Origin: Lachnospiraceae bacterium
GTDB lineage: Bacteria; Bacillota; Clostridia; Lachnospirales; Lachnospiraceae
Reading direction: 5' to 3'
Assembly: GCA_029062895.1 (NCBI GenBank)
Contig: JAIDPF010000094.1
Coordinates: 1 to 34,353, forward strand
Length of the DNA stretch: 34,353 nucleotides
In this document: positions 1-7,538 of the stretch, piece after piece
How the letters are laid out: every line of letters begins with the position of its first letter
Numbering within the stretch: position 1 is the stretch's first letter
The notes under the pieces: generated by a model
What the model saw: only the letters and a program-made list of their open reading frames with translations
What the model was told of the DNA's origin: nothing
Database searches by the model: none
Translations under genes and position numbers: made by a program

Positions 1-75
1 CTTGCTCAGGCAGGTACATCTATGTTGGCACAGGCAAACCAGTCCAACCAGAACGTATTATCACTTCTTGGTTAA
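1..75 (+). CDS. flagellin, C-terminal end (partial)
   Basis: Only the last 24 codons are in the window, in frame 1, ending in TAA. The translation ends LAQAGTSMLAQANQSNQNVL followed by SLLG. This is the typical C-terminal D0 helix of bacterial flagellin, which packs in the core of the filament and is needed for export and polymerisation. The gene is followed at once by a terminator, so flagellin is the last gene of its transcript. Its position next to several glycosyltransferases suggests that the filament protein is glycosylated. That link is inferred from context. The symbol (hag or fliC) cannot be chosen from the fragment. Confidence 0.93.
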   Translation, partial: LAQAGTSMLAQANQSNQNVLSLLG

Positions 76-90
76 TTGATATACTGAAAA

Positions 91-117
91 GGGCGGCCCA
101 AAAGGTCGCCTTTTTTT
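91..117 (+). terminator. flagellin terminator
   Basis: A hairpin GGCGGCC / GGTCGCC (7 bp, one G-U pair, CAAAA loop) is followed by seven T. It lies 16 bases after the flagellin stop codon and has classic intrinsic terminator form. Confidence 0.9.
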
Positions 118-118
118 G

Positions 119-147
119 TTGGAAAATTTGGAAAAGTAGTGTATAGT
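119..147 (+). promoter_or_regulatory. putative sigma-A promoter of the CgeB-like pair
   Basis: TTGGAA, a 17-base spacer and TATAGT lie about 50 bases before the first glycosyltransferase, directly after the flagellin terminator. The -35 box matches 4 of 6 consensus bases. No sigma-28 box is seen here, so this gene pair may not be co-regulated with flagellin. Confidence 0.5.
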
Positions 148-197
148 TAAATTATATGAACAGGACATAGACAAAAAGAAAGGATATCGACAATACA

Positions 198-1370
198 ATG
201 GATTTTGCGGGACTTAGGGCATATTATTATAATTCGGAGAAAATCAATAAGGATGATATTATATGGGGACTGTTGGAACTTGGGGTGGATGTTACCATAT
301 CGGAATATGTCATTGTCTTAAATGATTATACGCAGGAGCAATATCAGGAATTGGAAAAAACTCTGGGAGATACGGATTTTGTTGTGACGCAGAATTTTTC
401 GCTGATGGTGGCGGAACTTTGCTATCAGAAGAATCTACCTTATATTTCATGGGTTTATGACAGCCCGCAGGCGGCTTTATATCATAAAGAAGCATTTTAT
501 CCCACCAGTTATGTATTTGCATTTGATCGGACACAGGTGGAAAGGCTGAAAGCGCTTGGTTTAAAACAAGTGTATTATCAACCACTGGCAGCTAATATTG
601 CGCGGACTTCCGCCTTAAATATTACGGATGAAGAGATTGTTTCTTATGAAGCTGACATTGCGTTTGTCGGAACTCTTTATAAAAAAGATTATTTCCGCTC
701 TCTTTTAGAAGCAATGGATCCGGCGCTGCGGAAGGCTTTTTGGGCGCAACTGGATGCATTAGCATGTGATTGGGGGAAAGGGAAGACTGTGTTTGGCAAG
801 CTGGATCCGGCAGTACGCGCTGCGGTGGAAAGCTGCGTTACCGATAGTCCGGGATATCTGATGGATCATGAATTTTTGACGGATATCCTGATTGTTTCCG
901 AGAATGTGGCAGGCATAGAGCGCAAGAGAGCCCTGACACGGCTGGCAGAACGCTTTGAGACGCGCTTATATACCTATAGCGAGGTGGAGGAGGGTGAACT
1001 ACCGGGTGTGGAGATTCATCCTAAGGTATCTTATGAGAGTGAAATGTATAAGGTTTTTTTTGCCAGCAAGATCAATCTGAATCTTACGATGCGATCCATT
1101 GAGACGGGGGTACCGCAGAGGATCTTCGATATTATGAGCGTTGGCGGATTTGCCATGAGCAATTATCAGGAGGAGATGGAGGAACTGTTTGTTCCGGATA
1201 AGGAGATCGTACTTTTTCATAATCTGGATGAGATGATGGAGAAAGCAGATTATTATCTTTCCCATGAAAAGGAGCGTTTGAAGATAGCGATGGCAGGATA
1301 TCAAAAAGTCCGGGAAGAGTATAATTATCCGAAGGCGCTTAGAAGGATGCTGGAGATTGCGCTGAGTTAA
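198..1370 (+). CDS. CgeB-like glycosyltransferase (first of tandem pair)
   Basis: A 390-residue soluble protein of the DUF3880 / CgeB (YkvP) type. The N-terminal half has the family pattern of a buried strand followed by PYISWVYDSP (about residues 81-90) and a second FDR motif. The C-terminal third has the Glyco_trans_1_2 pattern: NLNLTMRSIETGVPQRIFDI, then a GG, NYQEEMEELF and a closing helix. Such proteins are thought to transfer sugars from nucleotide donors in the cytoplasm, but the donor and acceptor are unknown. It is clearly related to the next gene along its length and probably arose by tandem duplication. The start is a plain ATG with a rather distant AAAGGA. The location behind flagellin favours a role in flagellin glycosylation (inference). 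Confidence 0.8.
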   Translation: MDFAGLRAYYYNSEKINKDDIIWGLLELGVDVTISEYVIVLNDYTQEQYQELEKTLGDTDFVVTQNFSLMVAELCYQKNLPYISWVYDSPQAALYHKEAFYPTSYVFAFDRTQVERLKALGLKQVYYQPLAANIARTSALNITDEEIVSYEADIAFVGTLYKKDYFRSLLEAMDPALRKAFWAQLDALACDWGKGKTVFGKLDPAVRAAVESCVTDSPGYLMDHEFLTDILIVSENVAGIERKRALTRLAERFETRLYTYSEVEEGELPGVEIHPKVSYESEMYKVFFASKINLNLTMRSIETGVPQRIFDIMSVGGFAMSNYQEEMEELFVPDKEIVLFHNLDEMMEKADYYLSHEKERLKIAMAGYQKVREEYNYPKALRRMLEIALS

Positions 1371-1380
1371 TATTAAACGA

Positions 1381-1487
1381 CAGGTTGTGGAAAGGCGTGG
1401 AGGTTAGAACGAAAAATCAAAGATTTTTCATTCATGAATTTGTGCCAACGGCCCAAATTCGCAGACTGTGGAAAGGCATGGTTATTA
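1381..1487 (+). repeat. dispersed palindromic repeat, copy A
   Basis: Copy A of a repeat also found before secE (copy B) and rpsG (copy C). The core at 1411-1429 is GAAAAATC, a three-A loop and GATTTTTC. It is followed by a part shared with copy B: ATTTGTGCC, CCCAAATTCGCAG and GTGGAAAGGCATGGTTATTA. A partial second copy of the right end (CAGGTTGTGGAAAGGCGTGG) precedes the core at 1381-1400. The whole stretch is open in the frame of the downstream gene and would read KNQRFFIHEFVP...RLWKGMVI. The purine-rich GGAAAGG at its end could act as a ribosome binding site. Confidence 0.8.
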
Positions 1488-1489
1488 AT

Positions 1490-2674
1490 GTGAAAAGGGT
1501 ATTGCTCTTAGAATGGGAAAGTTACGGAAATCAGTATATTAAAGCGGAACTGCGTTCCTTGGGATACGAGCTGGTGAGTTTTTTGTTTTCCAATCATAAG
1601 GAGGATACAAGAAAGAGTGAAGAACTGGCGATGAAGATCGCTTCTAAGATTTTGGAAACAGCGCCGGATTTTGTTTTTTCGTTTAACTATTTTCCGGTGG
1701 CTGCGATCGCATGTAAGGCATGCAGGATACCGTATCTTTCATGGACATATGACAGCCCGTTTATTCAGATCTATTCCAGAACCATAGAGTATGAGACTAA
1801 TTATGCCTTTGTCTTTGACCGGTCGGAGTATGAAAGGCTGTACCGGTTTGCGCCGGGACGGGTATATTATCTGCCTATGGCGGCGCCCGTAGATCTGTAT
1901 GATCAGATGGATCCTGACGTGGGAAGACAGAAAAAATATGCGGCGGACATTGCCATGGTGGGTTCGATGTATACGGAGCCGAAGCACCGGATCTTTAAGG
2001 CGATCGATCAGGCGGATGATTATACCAAGGGATATCTGGCGGCATTGATGCAGGCCCAGAAGGGATTATATGGCTGTTCTATATTGGAAGGGGCATTAAC
2101 AGAGGATATCATGGCGCGAATCAGAAAGGTATGTCCTATTGTATCCAATGGGGATGGTTTTGAGACGGCGGAATGGGCATTTGCCAGTTATTATCTGGCG
2201 AGAAAGGTGACGGCTTTAGAACGCAGGGAGGCGTTGGAAGTGCTTTCAGAGAAATACGATGTGGCGCTTTATACGCCGGAGGCGACGCCGGCGCTGCCCA
2301 AGGTAAGAAACCTGGGAACAGTGGATTACTATAAGGAATCGCCTTATGCTATGAAAGCGGCAAAGATCAATCTGAATATCACACTTCGAAGCATCGTAAG
2401 CGGTATCCCGCTCAGGGCGATGGATATTATGGGCTGCGGAGGTTTTCTGCTGACGAATTATCAGGAAGATTTTTTGGAGTATTTCGTGCCGGGAAAGGAT
2501 TATGTATATTATGAGGATCTGGCGGATCTGGTGGAGAAGGCAGGATATTATCTTGCCCATGAGGAGGAGAGGATGGCGATTGCTGGAAGCGGTTATCAGA
2601 AGGTAAAGGAACAGCACACATATCATGAGAGAGTCTTGCACATGCTTACGATCGCCGGGTTACTCCAGCAATGA
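1490..2674 (+). CDS. CgeB-like glycosyltransferase (second of tandem pair)
   Basis: A protein of about 395 residues from the same DUF3880 / Glyco_trans_1_2 family as the preceding gene. The same landmarks are present in order: PYLSWTYDSP, VFDRSEYERL, YYLPMAA, INLNITLRSIVSGIPLRAMD, a CGG and NYQEDFLEYF. I chose the GTG at 1490 because native sequence (VKRVLLLEW) begins there. An in-frame ATG at 1478 and a TTG at 1385 lie within the dispersed repeat and are possible alternatives. If the upstream start is used, the protein gains a repeat-encoded peptide. It probably shares a transcript with the first CgeB-like gene and ends 8 bases from the convergent gene. Confidence 0.8.
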   Translation: MKRVLLLEWESYGNQYIKAELRSLGYELVSFLFSNHKEDTRKSEELAMKIASKILETAPDFVFSFNYFPVAAIACKACRIPYLSWTYDSPFIQIYSRTIEYETNYAFVFDRSEYERLYRFAPGRVYYLPMAAPVDLYDQMDPDVGRQKKYAADIAMVGSMYTEPKHRIFKAIDQADDYTKGYLAALMQAQKGLYGCSILEGALTEDIMARIRKVCPIVSNGDGFETAEWAFASYYLARKVTALERREALEVLSEKYDVALYTPEATPALPKVRNLGTVDYYKESPYAMKAAKINLNITLRSIVSGIPLRAMDIMGCGGFLLTNYQEDFLEYFVPGKDYVYYEDLADLVEKAGYYLAHEEERMAIAGSGYQKVKEQHTYHERVLHMLTIAGLLQQ

Positions 2675-2682
2675 ATGAGTTT

Positions 2683-4476
2683 CTATGAGTAATATAAGGT
2701 ATCCGCAAGATAACAGATCGTATGGATAGATTGGCAGACCCTGACTTTGAGAAAACGGTCTGCCTGATTTTTTTCTTCGGAGTTGATCTGCGCCCAGAGA
2801 TGGCTGTTTTCCAGATAAGATTTGGAAAATAGTTTTCCTGAAAGCGGCAGGTCAAAGAGAGGAGACGCTGCCAGTTCCGCGCGCGCCTGATCATTGCTGA
2901 TCTGCAGAAGCGAGCAGGAGGCATTGGGGTTGATCTGCGTGGCAAAATGGTCACTGTCTTCGATCTCGGATACGGTAAGGCAGATCACGGCATCACAGGG
3001 ATTGGAAGAAAAGATCTGTTTATATTGCCGCAGCAAATCCATGTTCAGCCGGTCCTTTGGCTGCAGGAAGCAGACGTAAGGGGCGGTGATGTAGGAAGCA
3101 AGCAGATTTTCGGCAATGCCATATGCGATGCAGTCTTCCGGTGTCCGTAAGTCGGTAGGGGCTGTATCAGGAGAAAATGGAAAGAGCATCACAGAATCGG
3201 GATATTTCTGTTCAAAGATATTTAATTTATCCCAAGTATCATCATTGGAAGCAAAATCAAGAAAGATCAGCTGCACATGGGTCAGCCCCATAGTCTGCTC
3301 TTCTAATGACTTGAAGAATCCATCCAGAAGATTGGAGGCGTTATGGCAGGGGATAATGGCAGCGATATCTTTCGGATCAGGCAGCACATTTTTTGAATGT
3401 TCGTTCTTTCTTTGCATCAGAGCGTCATAGCGTTCCTTTGTAATAGGAGAGTGGTATGTCATGGCGTGTTCATAGCATAAAAGCGCTTCTTCCACATTGC
3501 CCAGCGCTTCATAGATGCAGCCTAAGTTATGCCAGGGGGTAGCGTTGTTGCTTCCTTCGATATAATATTCTGTAAGGGTAAGGGCGTGGCGGAAAGCGCG
3601 GATTGCTTTTAAGTGTTCATGATTTTCAAGGTAGATGCAGCCCAGCAGACAGACATAATCCGCATAAGAGGATAGCTGGTCATAATACGCTGCCAACTGC
3701 ATTGCCTGTGTCTCACGGTGGGTATGCAGCATGGAATATCCATAGGATACCAGCATGATCCTGACATAACTTAAAGAGGTGTCTAAAGGGAGAGAACAGC
3801 CCTTATGATAATATTCATATTCCTGTTCAGCATCGCTGCAAAGTCCGAAGCTTTGCCCGATCTGGTAATAAAGATAGGGGTCTTCGGGAGATTTTTTTAA
3901 TTCTTCAAATAATAAAGCGTTATTTCGCTCAGCCTTCTGGCGGCGTTCTTCAGGAGTGCCCAGATATCCGTCATGATATACGGTCAAAGGAATCTGGTAT
4001 GCATAAAGCATTTTACCCTGACGATGCGTGATCTGCTCATGGATTGTTCCTGTATAATGATAGAGGCGTCTGTCAAACAACCGCTCTACAAGATCGATGG
4101 AGATTTTTTCGCTGATACCGTCAGAGGCAAAGCAGGCATTGCGCCTTTTGATCTGACCGATGACATCAGGATATTTCCGCAGGAGTTTTTTAATGGCGGG
4201 AATATCGATCTCTTCCACATATTCGTCTGCGTCCAGAAAGAGGATATGGTCGTGGGAAGCCTTGGTCATTGCGTAGTTGCGTGCCGCGCTGAAGTCATTG
4301 ATCCAGTCAAAATGGTAGATTTTGTCTGTGTAATTTTGGGCAACGGAAACTGTGTCATCTGTGGATCCGGTATCCAAAACGATCACTTCCATACCGGTAG
4401 CTTTTAAAGGCTCAAGACACCTGGCAATTTTCTTTTCTTCGTTTTTAGTAATAATACAGAAGGAAAAATCGGTCAT
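2683..4476 (-). CDS. two-domain family-2 glycosyltransferase with TPR middle
   Basis: A 597-residue protein read from the minus strand. Residues 1-100 form a GT2 (GT-A) domain: SFCIITKNEEKKI, VLDTGSTDD (from about 33) and the metal-binding LDADEYVEEI around 81-90. The middle (about 200-370) is helical with TPR-like repeats, for example the NLGCIYEALGNVEEALLCYE segment. A second GT2-like domain starts near AAIIPCHNAS and reaches CFLQPKDRLNMDLL, where QPKD stands in place of a normal DXD, so it may be inactive. I chose the ATG at 4476 because the family motif begins at once and a GGGAG box precedes it; an ATG at 4557 would add 27 unlike residues. GT2-TPR proteins are common in flagellin and surface glycan islands. 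Confidence 0.82.
   Translation of the reverse strand: MTDFSFCIITKNEEKKIARCLEPLKATGMEVIVLDTGSTDDTVSVAQNYTDKIYHFDWINDFSAARNYAMTKASHDHILFLDADEYVEEIDIPAIKKLLRKYPDVIGQIKRRNACFASDGISEKISIDLVERLFDRRLYHYTGTIHEQITHRQGKMLYAYQIPLTVYHDGYLGTPEERRQKAERNNALLFEELKKSPEDPYLYYQIGQSFGLCSDAEQEYEYYHKGCSLPLDTSLSYVRIMLVSYGYSMLHTHRETQAMQLAAYYDQLSSYADYVCLLGCIYLENHEHLKAIRAFRHALTLTEYYIEGSNNATPWHNLGCIYEALGNVEEALLCYEHAMTYHSPITKERYDALMQRKNEHSKNVLPDPKDIAAIIPCHNASNLLDGFFKSLEEQTMGLTHVQLIFLDFASNDDTWDKLNIFEQKYPDSVMLFPFSPDTAPTDLRTPEDCIAYGIAENLLASYITAPYVCFLQPKDRLNMDLLRQYKQIFSSNPCDAVICLTVSEIEDSDHFATQINPNASCSLLQISNDQARAELAASPLFDLPLSGKLFSKSYLENSHLWAQINSEEKNQADRFLKVRVCQSIHTICYLADTLYYS
2733..2774 (+). terminator. plus-strand terminator inside the convergent gene
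   Basis: GGCAGACC (2733-2740) pairs perfectly with GGTCTGCC (2757-2764). TGA and seven T follow. It lies about 60 bases beyond the stop of the second CgeB-like gene and inside the 3' coding end of the opposite-strand glycosyltransferase, so that coding sequence also appears to stop plus-strand transcripts. Confidence 0.7.
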
Positions 4477-4574
4477 AGCGCACTCCCTGTTGTTATTTTC
4501 ATCTTGAGTGATCAGCGTGATACAGAATGTCAGGAGATCCTCTATCAGCGATTTCATAAAAATTTATTAATATA

Positions 4575-4603
4575 ATTATAACAAATCAATCTGCTATTTA
4601 CAA
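4575..4603 (-). promoter_or_regulatory. putative sigma-A promoter of the minus-strand glycosyltransferase
   Basis: Read on the minus strand: TTGTAA, a 17-base spacer and TATAAT, about 100 bases before the start at 4476. Its -35 box overlaps the -35 box of the plus-strand promoter at 4597-4626. Confidence 0.6.
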
Positions 4604-4626
4604 ATCTTTCACTTAGATTGTATAAT
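4597..4626 (+). promoter_or_regulatory. putative sigma-A promoter of the 4721/5392 gene pair
   Basis: TTTACA, an 18-base spacer and a perfect TATAAT. It faces away from the minus-strand promoter, and the two -35 boxes share bases 4598-4602. Confidence 0.6.
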
Positions 4627-4720
4627 ATAGTAAAGTAGGTATACCCGTGGTGAGATCTAAGGGGTGAGAAGATATCATGTCCGTCAGCAGGACAGAGATT
4701 CAGATACGAGGTTAAGAAGC

Positions 4721-5392
4721 ATGCGGATTCCGGCAGTTTTGGGGATAGAAAGTTTTTGCGAAAAGGATAAAGAAGCGGACGCACAGGCAGAGGCAAGGAT
4801 GACTGCCTATGTAGATAATATCTTTGAGGCAAGCGCAGAGAACAGACCGGTAATACAGACAGGGATCTGTGCGATCAAGGGAAAGCTTAATGAAAAACTG
4901 CAAGAAAAAAGCGCCAACGCCTATGAGGCAGCTGCGGCGATGACCGGGCTGGAGGAATATGAAAAGCTGGCGGGGTATGATTATGAACTTTCCTGTTTCC
5001 AGACGGCGGTAAAGATTTATCGTATGGAGAGCGACAATCACGGCAACACCATCTTTGACAATATAGAATATATTGATGATTTTCAAGTGATTTTTCAACA
5101 GATGATATATTATTTCCGTAGGATTCAGCTGCGTCTGGCAAAGCCGCTGCAAAAAGAGTGTATGACCTATATTAAGACAAAAAAACTGTCCGTATATGCG
5201 GTGATACAGATCCTGCTGGACTGCGGCATCGGTAACATAGAAGATATCGTTATGGTATTGGCGGATTTTTATGCAGAGTATAATATGTATAAAGAAGCGT
5301 TGTTTCTGCTGGCAGTCATGATCGAGCAGGGAGATATTTCTTATCAGGAAACTCTGACAAATAAACGTGATGAATATCTGAGGAGAATCTGA
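4721..5392 (+). CDS. helical protein of unknown function next to glycosyltransferase
   Basis: About 223 residues, mostly predicted helix by eye, acidic in the first half (KDKEADAQAEARMTAYVDNI). I do not recognise a family. There is no signal peptide or membrane segment. I placed the start at ATG 4721 (MRIPAVLGIES), which has GAGG eight bases upstream; a GTG at 4664 is in frame but has no well-spaced ribosome site. The stop overlaps the start of the next gene as TGATG, so the two are translationally coupled. A partner or scaffold for that glycosyltransferase is possible but only inferred. Confidence 0.6.
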   Translation: MRIPAVLGIESFCEKDKEADAQAEARMTAYVDNIFEASAENRPVIQTGICAIKGKLNEKLQEKSANAYEAAAAMTGLEEYEKLAGYDYELSCFQTAVKIYRMESDNHGNTIFDNIEYIDDFQVIFQQMIYYFRRIQLRLAKPLQKECMTYIKTKKLSVYAVIQILLDCGIGNIEDIVMVLADFYAEYNMYKEALFLLAVMIEQGDISYQETLTNKRDEYLRRI

Positions 5393-6078
5393 TGCGTATC
5401 AACAAACAAAAATTTTGTTTTATTTTATGTACAACAAGTGAGTTCTATCTGAATGAATGTTGTATGTATATTAATCAATTGAATATTCCGCAGGGATTTT
5501 CCGTGGAGATCCTGCCCATCTATGATGCGAAAAGCATGGCGGCAGGTTATAATCAGGGCATGATGTCTACGGACGCAAAGTATAAGGTTTATCTGCATCA
5601 GGACGTGACGATCATGAACCCCAATTTCCTAAACGATGTCTTGACGGTATTTAAACAGGATTATAAGATTGGGTTGATCGGAATGATCGGTTCTCCGGTG
5701 CTTTCCTCCTGCGGTGTGATGTGGTATGGAGAGCGTGTAGGTAATCTTTACGAGATTGATCGGAACAATGTTGATTTTAACGGTTATGAATATCGTAAGG
5801 AAGACGGCATGACAGATGTGGAAGCCGTCGATGGTCTTTTGATGGTAACTAAAGATGATTTGCCGTGGCGGGAAGATTTGTTTGACGGCTGGGATTTCTA
5901 CGATGTATCCCAAAGCTTTGAATTTCGTAAAAAGGGTTATCGGGTTGTTGTTCCGGAGCAGAGGAAGCCGTGGTGTGCTCATGACGACGGCACGATGAAT
6001 CTGTGGAGTTATGACAGATACCGCAGAATCTTTCTATCGGAATACGCGTCTATGATACATACCTATCAGGCTTTGTAG
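5392..6078 (+). CDS. small StrF-like glycosyltransferase
   Basis: A 228-residue protein resembling the StrF / Glyco_tranf_2_5 type of small GT-A enzymes. The N-terminus is a strand with FILCTTSEFYLNECCMYI. YKVYLHQDVTIMNPNFLNDV (about 64-83) is the family's DXD-like strand, here HQD. Later motifs are VDGLLMVTK, DGWDFYDVSQSFEFRKKGY and the histidine motif CAHDDGTMNLW. It acts in the cytoplasm by family precedent. Its start overlaps the stop of the previous gene by one base. Transcription probably ends at the strong hairpin at 6146-6170. The sugar and acceptor are unknown, with flagellin a candidate from context. Confidence 0.78.
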   Translation: MRINKQKFCFILCTTSEFYLNECCMYINQLNIPQGFSVEILPIYDAKSMAAGYNQGMMSTDAKYKVYLHQDVTIMNPNFLNDVLTVFKQDYKIGLIGMIGSPVLSSCGVMWYGERVGNLYEIDRNNVDFNGYEYRKEDGMTDVEAVDGLLMVTKDDLPWREDLFDGWDFYDVSQSFEFRKKGYRVVVPEQRKPWCAHDDGTMNLWSYDRYRRIFLSEYASMIHTYQAL

Positions 6079-6110
6079 ACGGGGAACAAATAAGCGGATT
6101 TCAGATCATA

Positions 6111-7193
6111 TCAATGGGACAATAATTCTTTTAAACGTTCTTTGGAGCGGGGGTAATCCCCCGCTTTTTTATAAAATTCGATCGCCATATCACGATTGCC
6201 CAGAGCTTCATTGATTACGGCAATATTGTGATAAGCAAAAAAGGAAGTCACTCCTTCTGTTCGGTTGGGTTTCATGGAAATGCATTTTAAAAACTCTGCA
6301 TAGGCCTTTAGGTACATGTCGTTATTCATATAGATCTGTCCAATCAGGAAGAGGAACTCCGGCGTGCCGCAAAAGTCGTCGTAGATGGACAATAGGGAAA
6401 GGGCCTCCTGTTCTCTGCCAGTGGCAAGCATACATTCTCCATATCCGATCACCATCATCTGTGCGTATTCCAGCTTGGGGTCGATATCATAGGAAAGCCC
6501 CTTGCCGAACCACTCATAGGCAGCTTCCATATCCCTGCACAGCATATAGCTTTGGGCGATCTGGAAATATAAGTAGGGATTTTCAGGATCCTTTTCGAGT
6601 TCGCGAAACAGAATTTCATTGTTTCGTGCGGCTTTTTTGGAAAGGGTTTCAGGATCTTCCGAGTAGCCGTTGTGGAAAATGCTGACCGGCAGTGGGCAGC
6701 TGCCGTATGGTTGGTGGTTATTGATGGGGGTCAGCTGCTCATGGATCGGAGAGGTAAAATGATAGTGTTTTCGATGGTACATACGGTCCAGCCGAAAATT
6801 TCGTCTGGTGGTTATATGATTTTCTTCGGAAGTAATGATAAAATGAAGAGAACCGACCCGGTCTTCGTTGTGAAGCATAAATTCCTGCACCGCATTTATA
6901 TCAAAGGACTGCATATATTCATCTGCGTCAATGGAGATGATCCAATCGTTTTTAGCACAGCCGGCAGCATAGTTTTTGGCTGCGGAAAAGTCGTTCACCC
7001 ATTCAAAGTGATGGATCGCGGGAAGGTATTTTCCGGCGATCTCCAGACTTTTGTCTGTTGAACCGGTATCGACTAAAACGATTTCGCCATACGTCCCATC
7101 CGGTCCGAAACCATGGGATGTCAATGCCTGAAGGCAGTTCTCAATATGTTTTTCTTCGTTTTTCATGATGATACAGATAGAAATGGGAATCAT
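6111..7193 (-). CDS. family-2 glycosyltransferase with TPR tail
   Basis: A 360-residue protein on the minus strand. The GT2 domain spans about residues 1-200: SICIIMKNEEKHIENCL, LVDTGSTDKS (40-49), FEWVNDFSAAKNYA and the metal-binding SIDADEYMQ (about 87-95). IHEQL and the DPENPYLYFQIAQSYMLCRD helix pairs then start a TPR tail running to the end. It resembles the first half of the 597-residue enzyme at 2683-4476 but lacks the second GT domain. I chose ATG 7193 because the conserved strand starts at residue 2 and a GAGG box lies just upstream; a further upstream ATG would add 51 unrelated residues. Its 3' coding end contains the plus-strand terminator of the 4721-6078 pair. Confidence 0.82.
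   Translation of the reverse strand: MIPISICIIMKNEEKHIENCLQALTSHGFGPDGTYGEIVLVDTGSTDKSLEIAGKYLPAIHHFEWVNDFSAAKNYAAGCAKNDWIISIDADEYMQSFDINAVQEFMLHNEDRVGSLHFIITSEENHITTRRNFRLDRMYHRKHYHFTSPIHEQLTPINNHQPYGSCPLPVSIFHNGYSEDPETLSKKAARNNEILFRELEKDPENPYLYFQIAQSYMLCRDMEAAYEWFGKGLSYDIDPKLEYAQMMVIGYGECMLATGREQEALSLLSIYDDFCGTPEFLFLIGQIYMNNDMYLKAYAEFLKCISMKPNRTEGVTSFFAYHNIAVINEALGNRDMAIEFYKKAGDYPRSKERLKELLSH
6146..6170 (+). terminator. strong plus-strand terminator inside the convergent gene
   Basis: AGCGGGGG and CCCCCGCT form a perfect 8-bp GC-rich stem with a TAAT loop, followed by a run of T to 6170. It starts 68 bases after the stop of the StrF-like gene and lies within codons for GDYPRS of the minus-strand glycosyltransferase. 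Confidence 0.85.
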
Positions 7194-7538
7194 AAAAGAC
7201 CTCGCTCCTAAAAGTATATGCCGCCAGTAAGCAAGCTTCCGGTGGCATATGATTTTGTATGTGCTCTGCAGTGCGCGTACTCGGAAGCAAAATTCGATTT
7301 CCGAGTATATTTTATCATTTAAACTCGAAAGCCCGTGCTTTCGCACTCCGTGTTTGACTTCGTCAAACGCTTTCTCGTTAATAACCGCAGAAAAACAAAT
7401 GCCGCTTCGCGTCGCTTGTTTTTCTTTTGCGGTTATTATATCATAAATACGGCTGTTAGAAAATGGATTTCTTTGGTGGATTAATCACTTGATCTGTGAT
7501 AGAATGTAAAAGCGAATATTCGGACTGGGGGAATGATT
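7194..7538. other. 345-base gene-free stretch with a chain of hairpins
   Basis: No convincing gene is visible. From 7216 to 7437 there are consecutive hairpins. ATATGCCGCC pairs with GGTGGCATAT (7216-7250). TACTCGGAA pairs with TTCCGAGTA (7278-7307). A branched unit closed by AAC..GAAAGC / GCTTTC..GTT (7322-7379) encloses GTGC-TTTC-GCAC and GTTTGAC-TTC-GTCAAAC. A long stem AATAACCGCA GAAAAACAA with its complement spans 7380-7437. The set lies between divergent genes. It could be a mobile palindromic element or a structured leader for the membrane protein gene. Confidence 0.65.

Noticed and set aside
3973-4407. Plus-strand open frame of 144 codons inside the GT2-TPR gene
   Set aside because: Overlaps the well-supported minus-strand glycosyltransferase and shows no family pattern or ribosome site.
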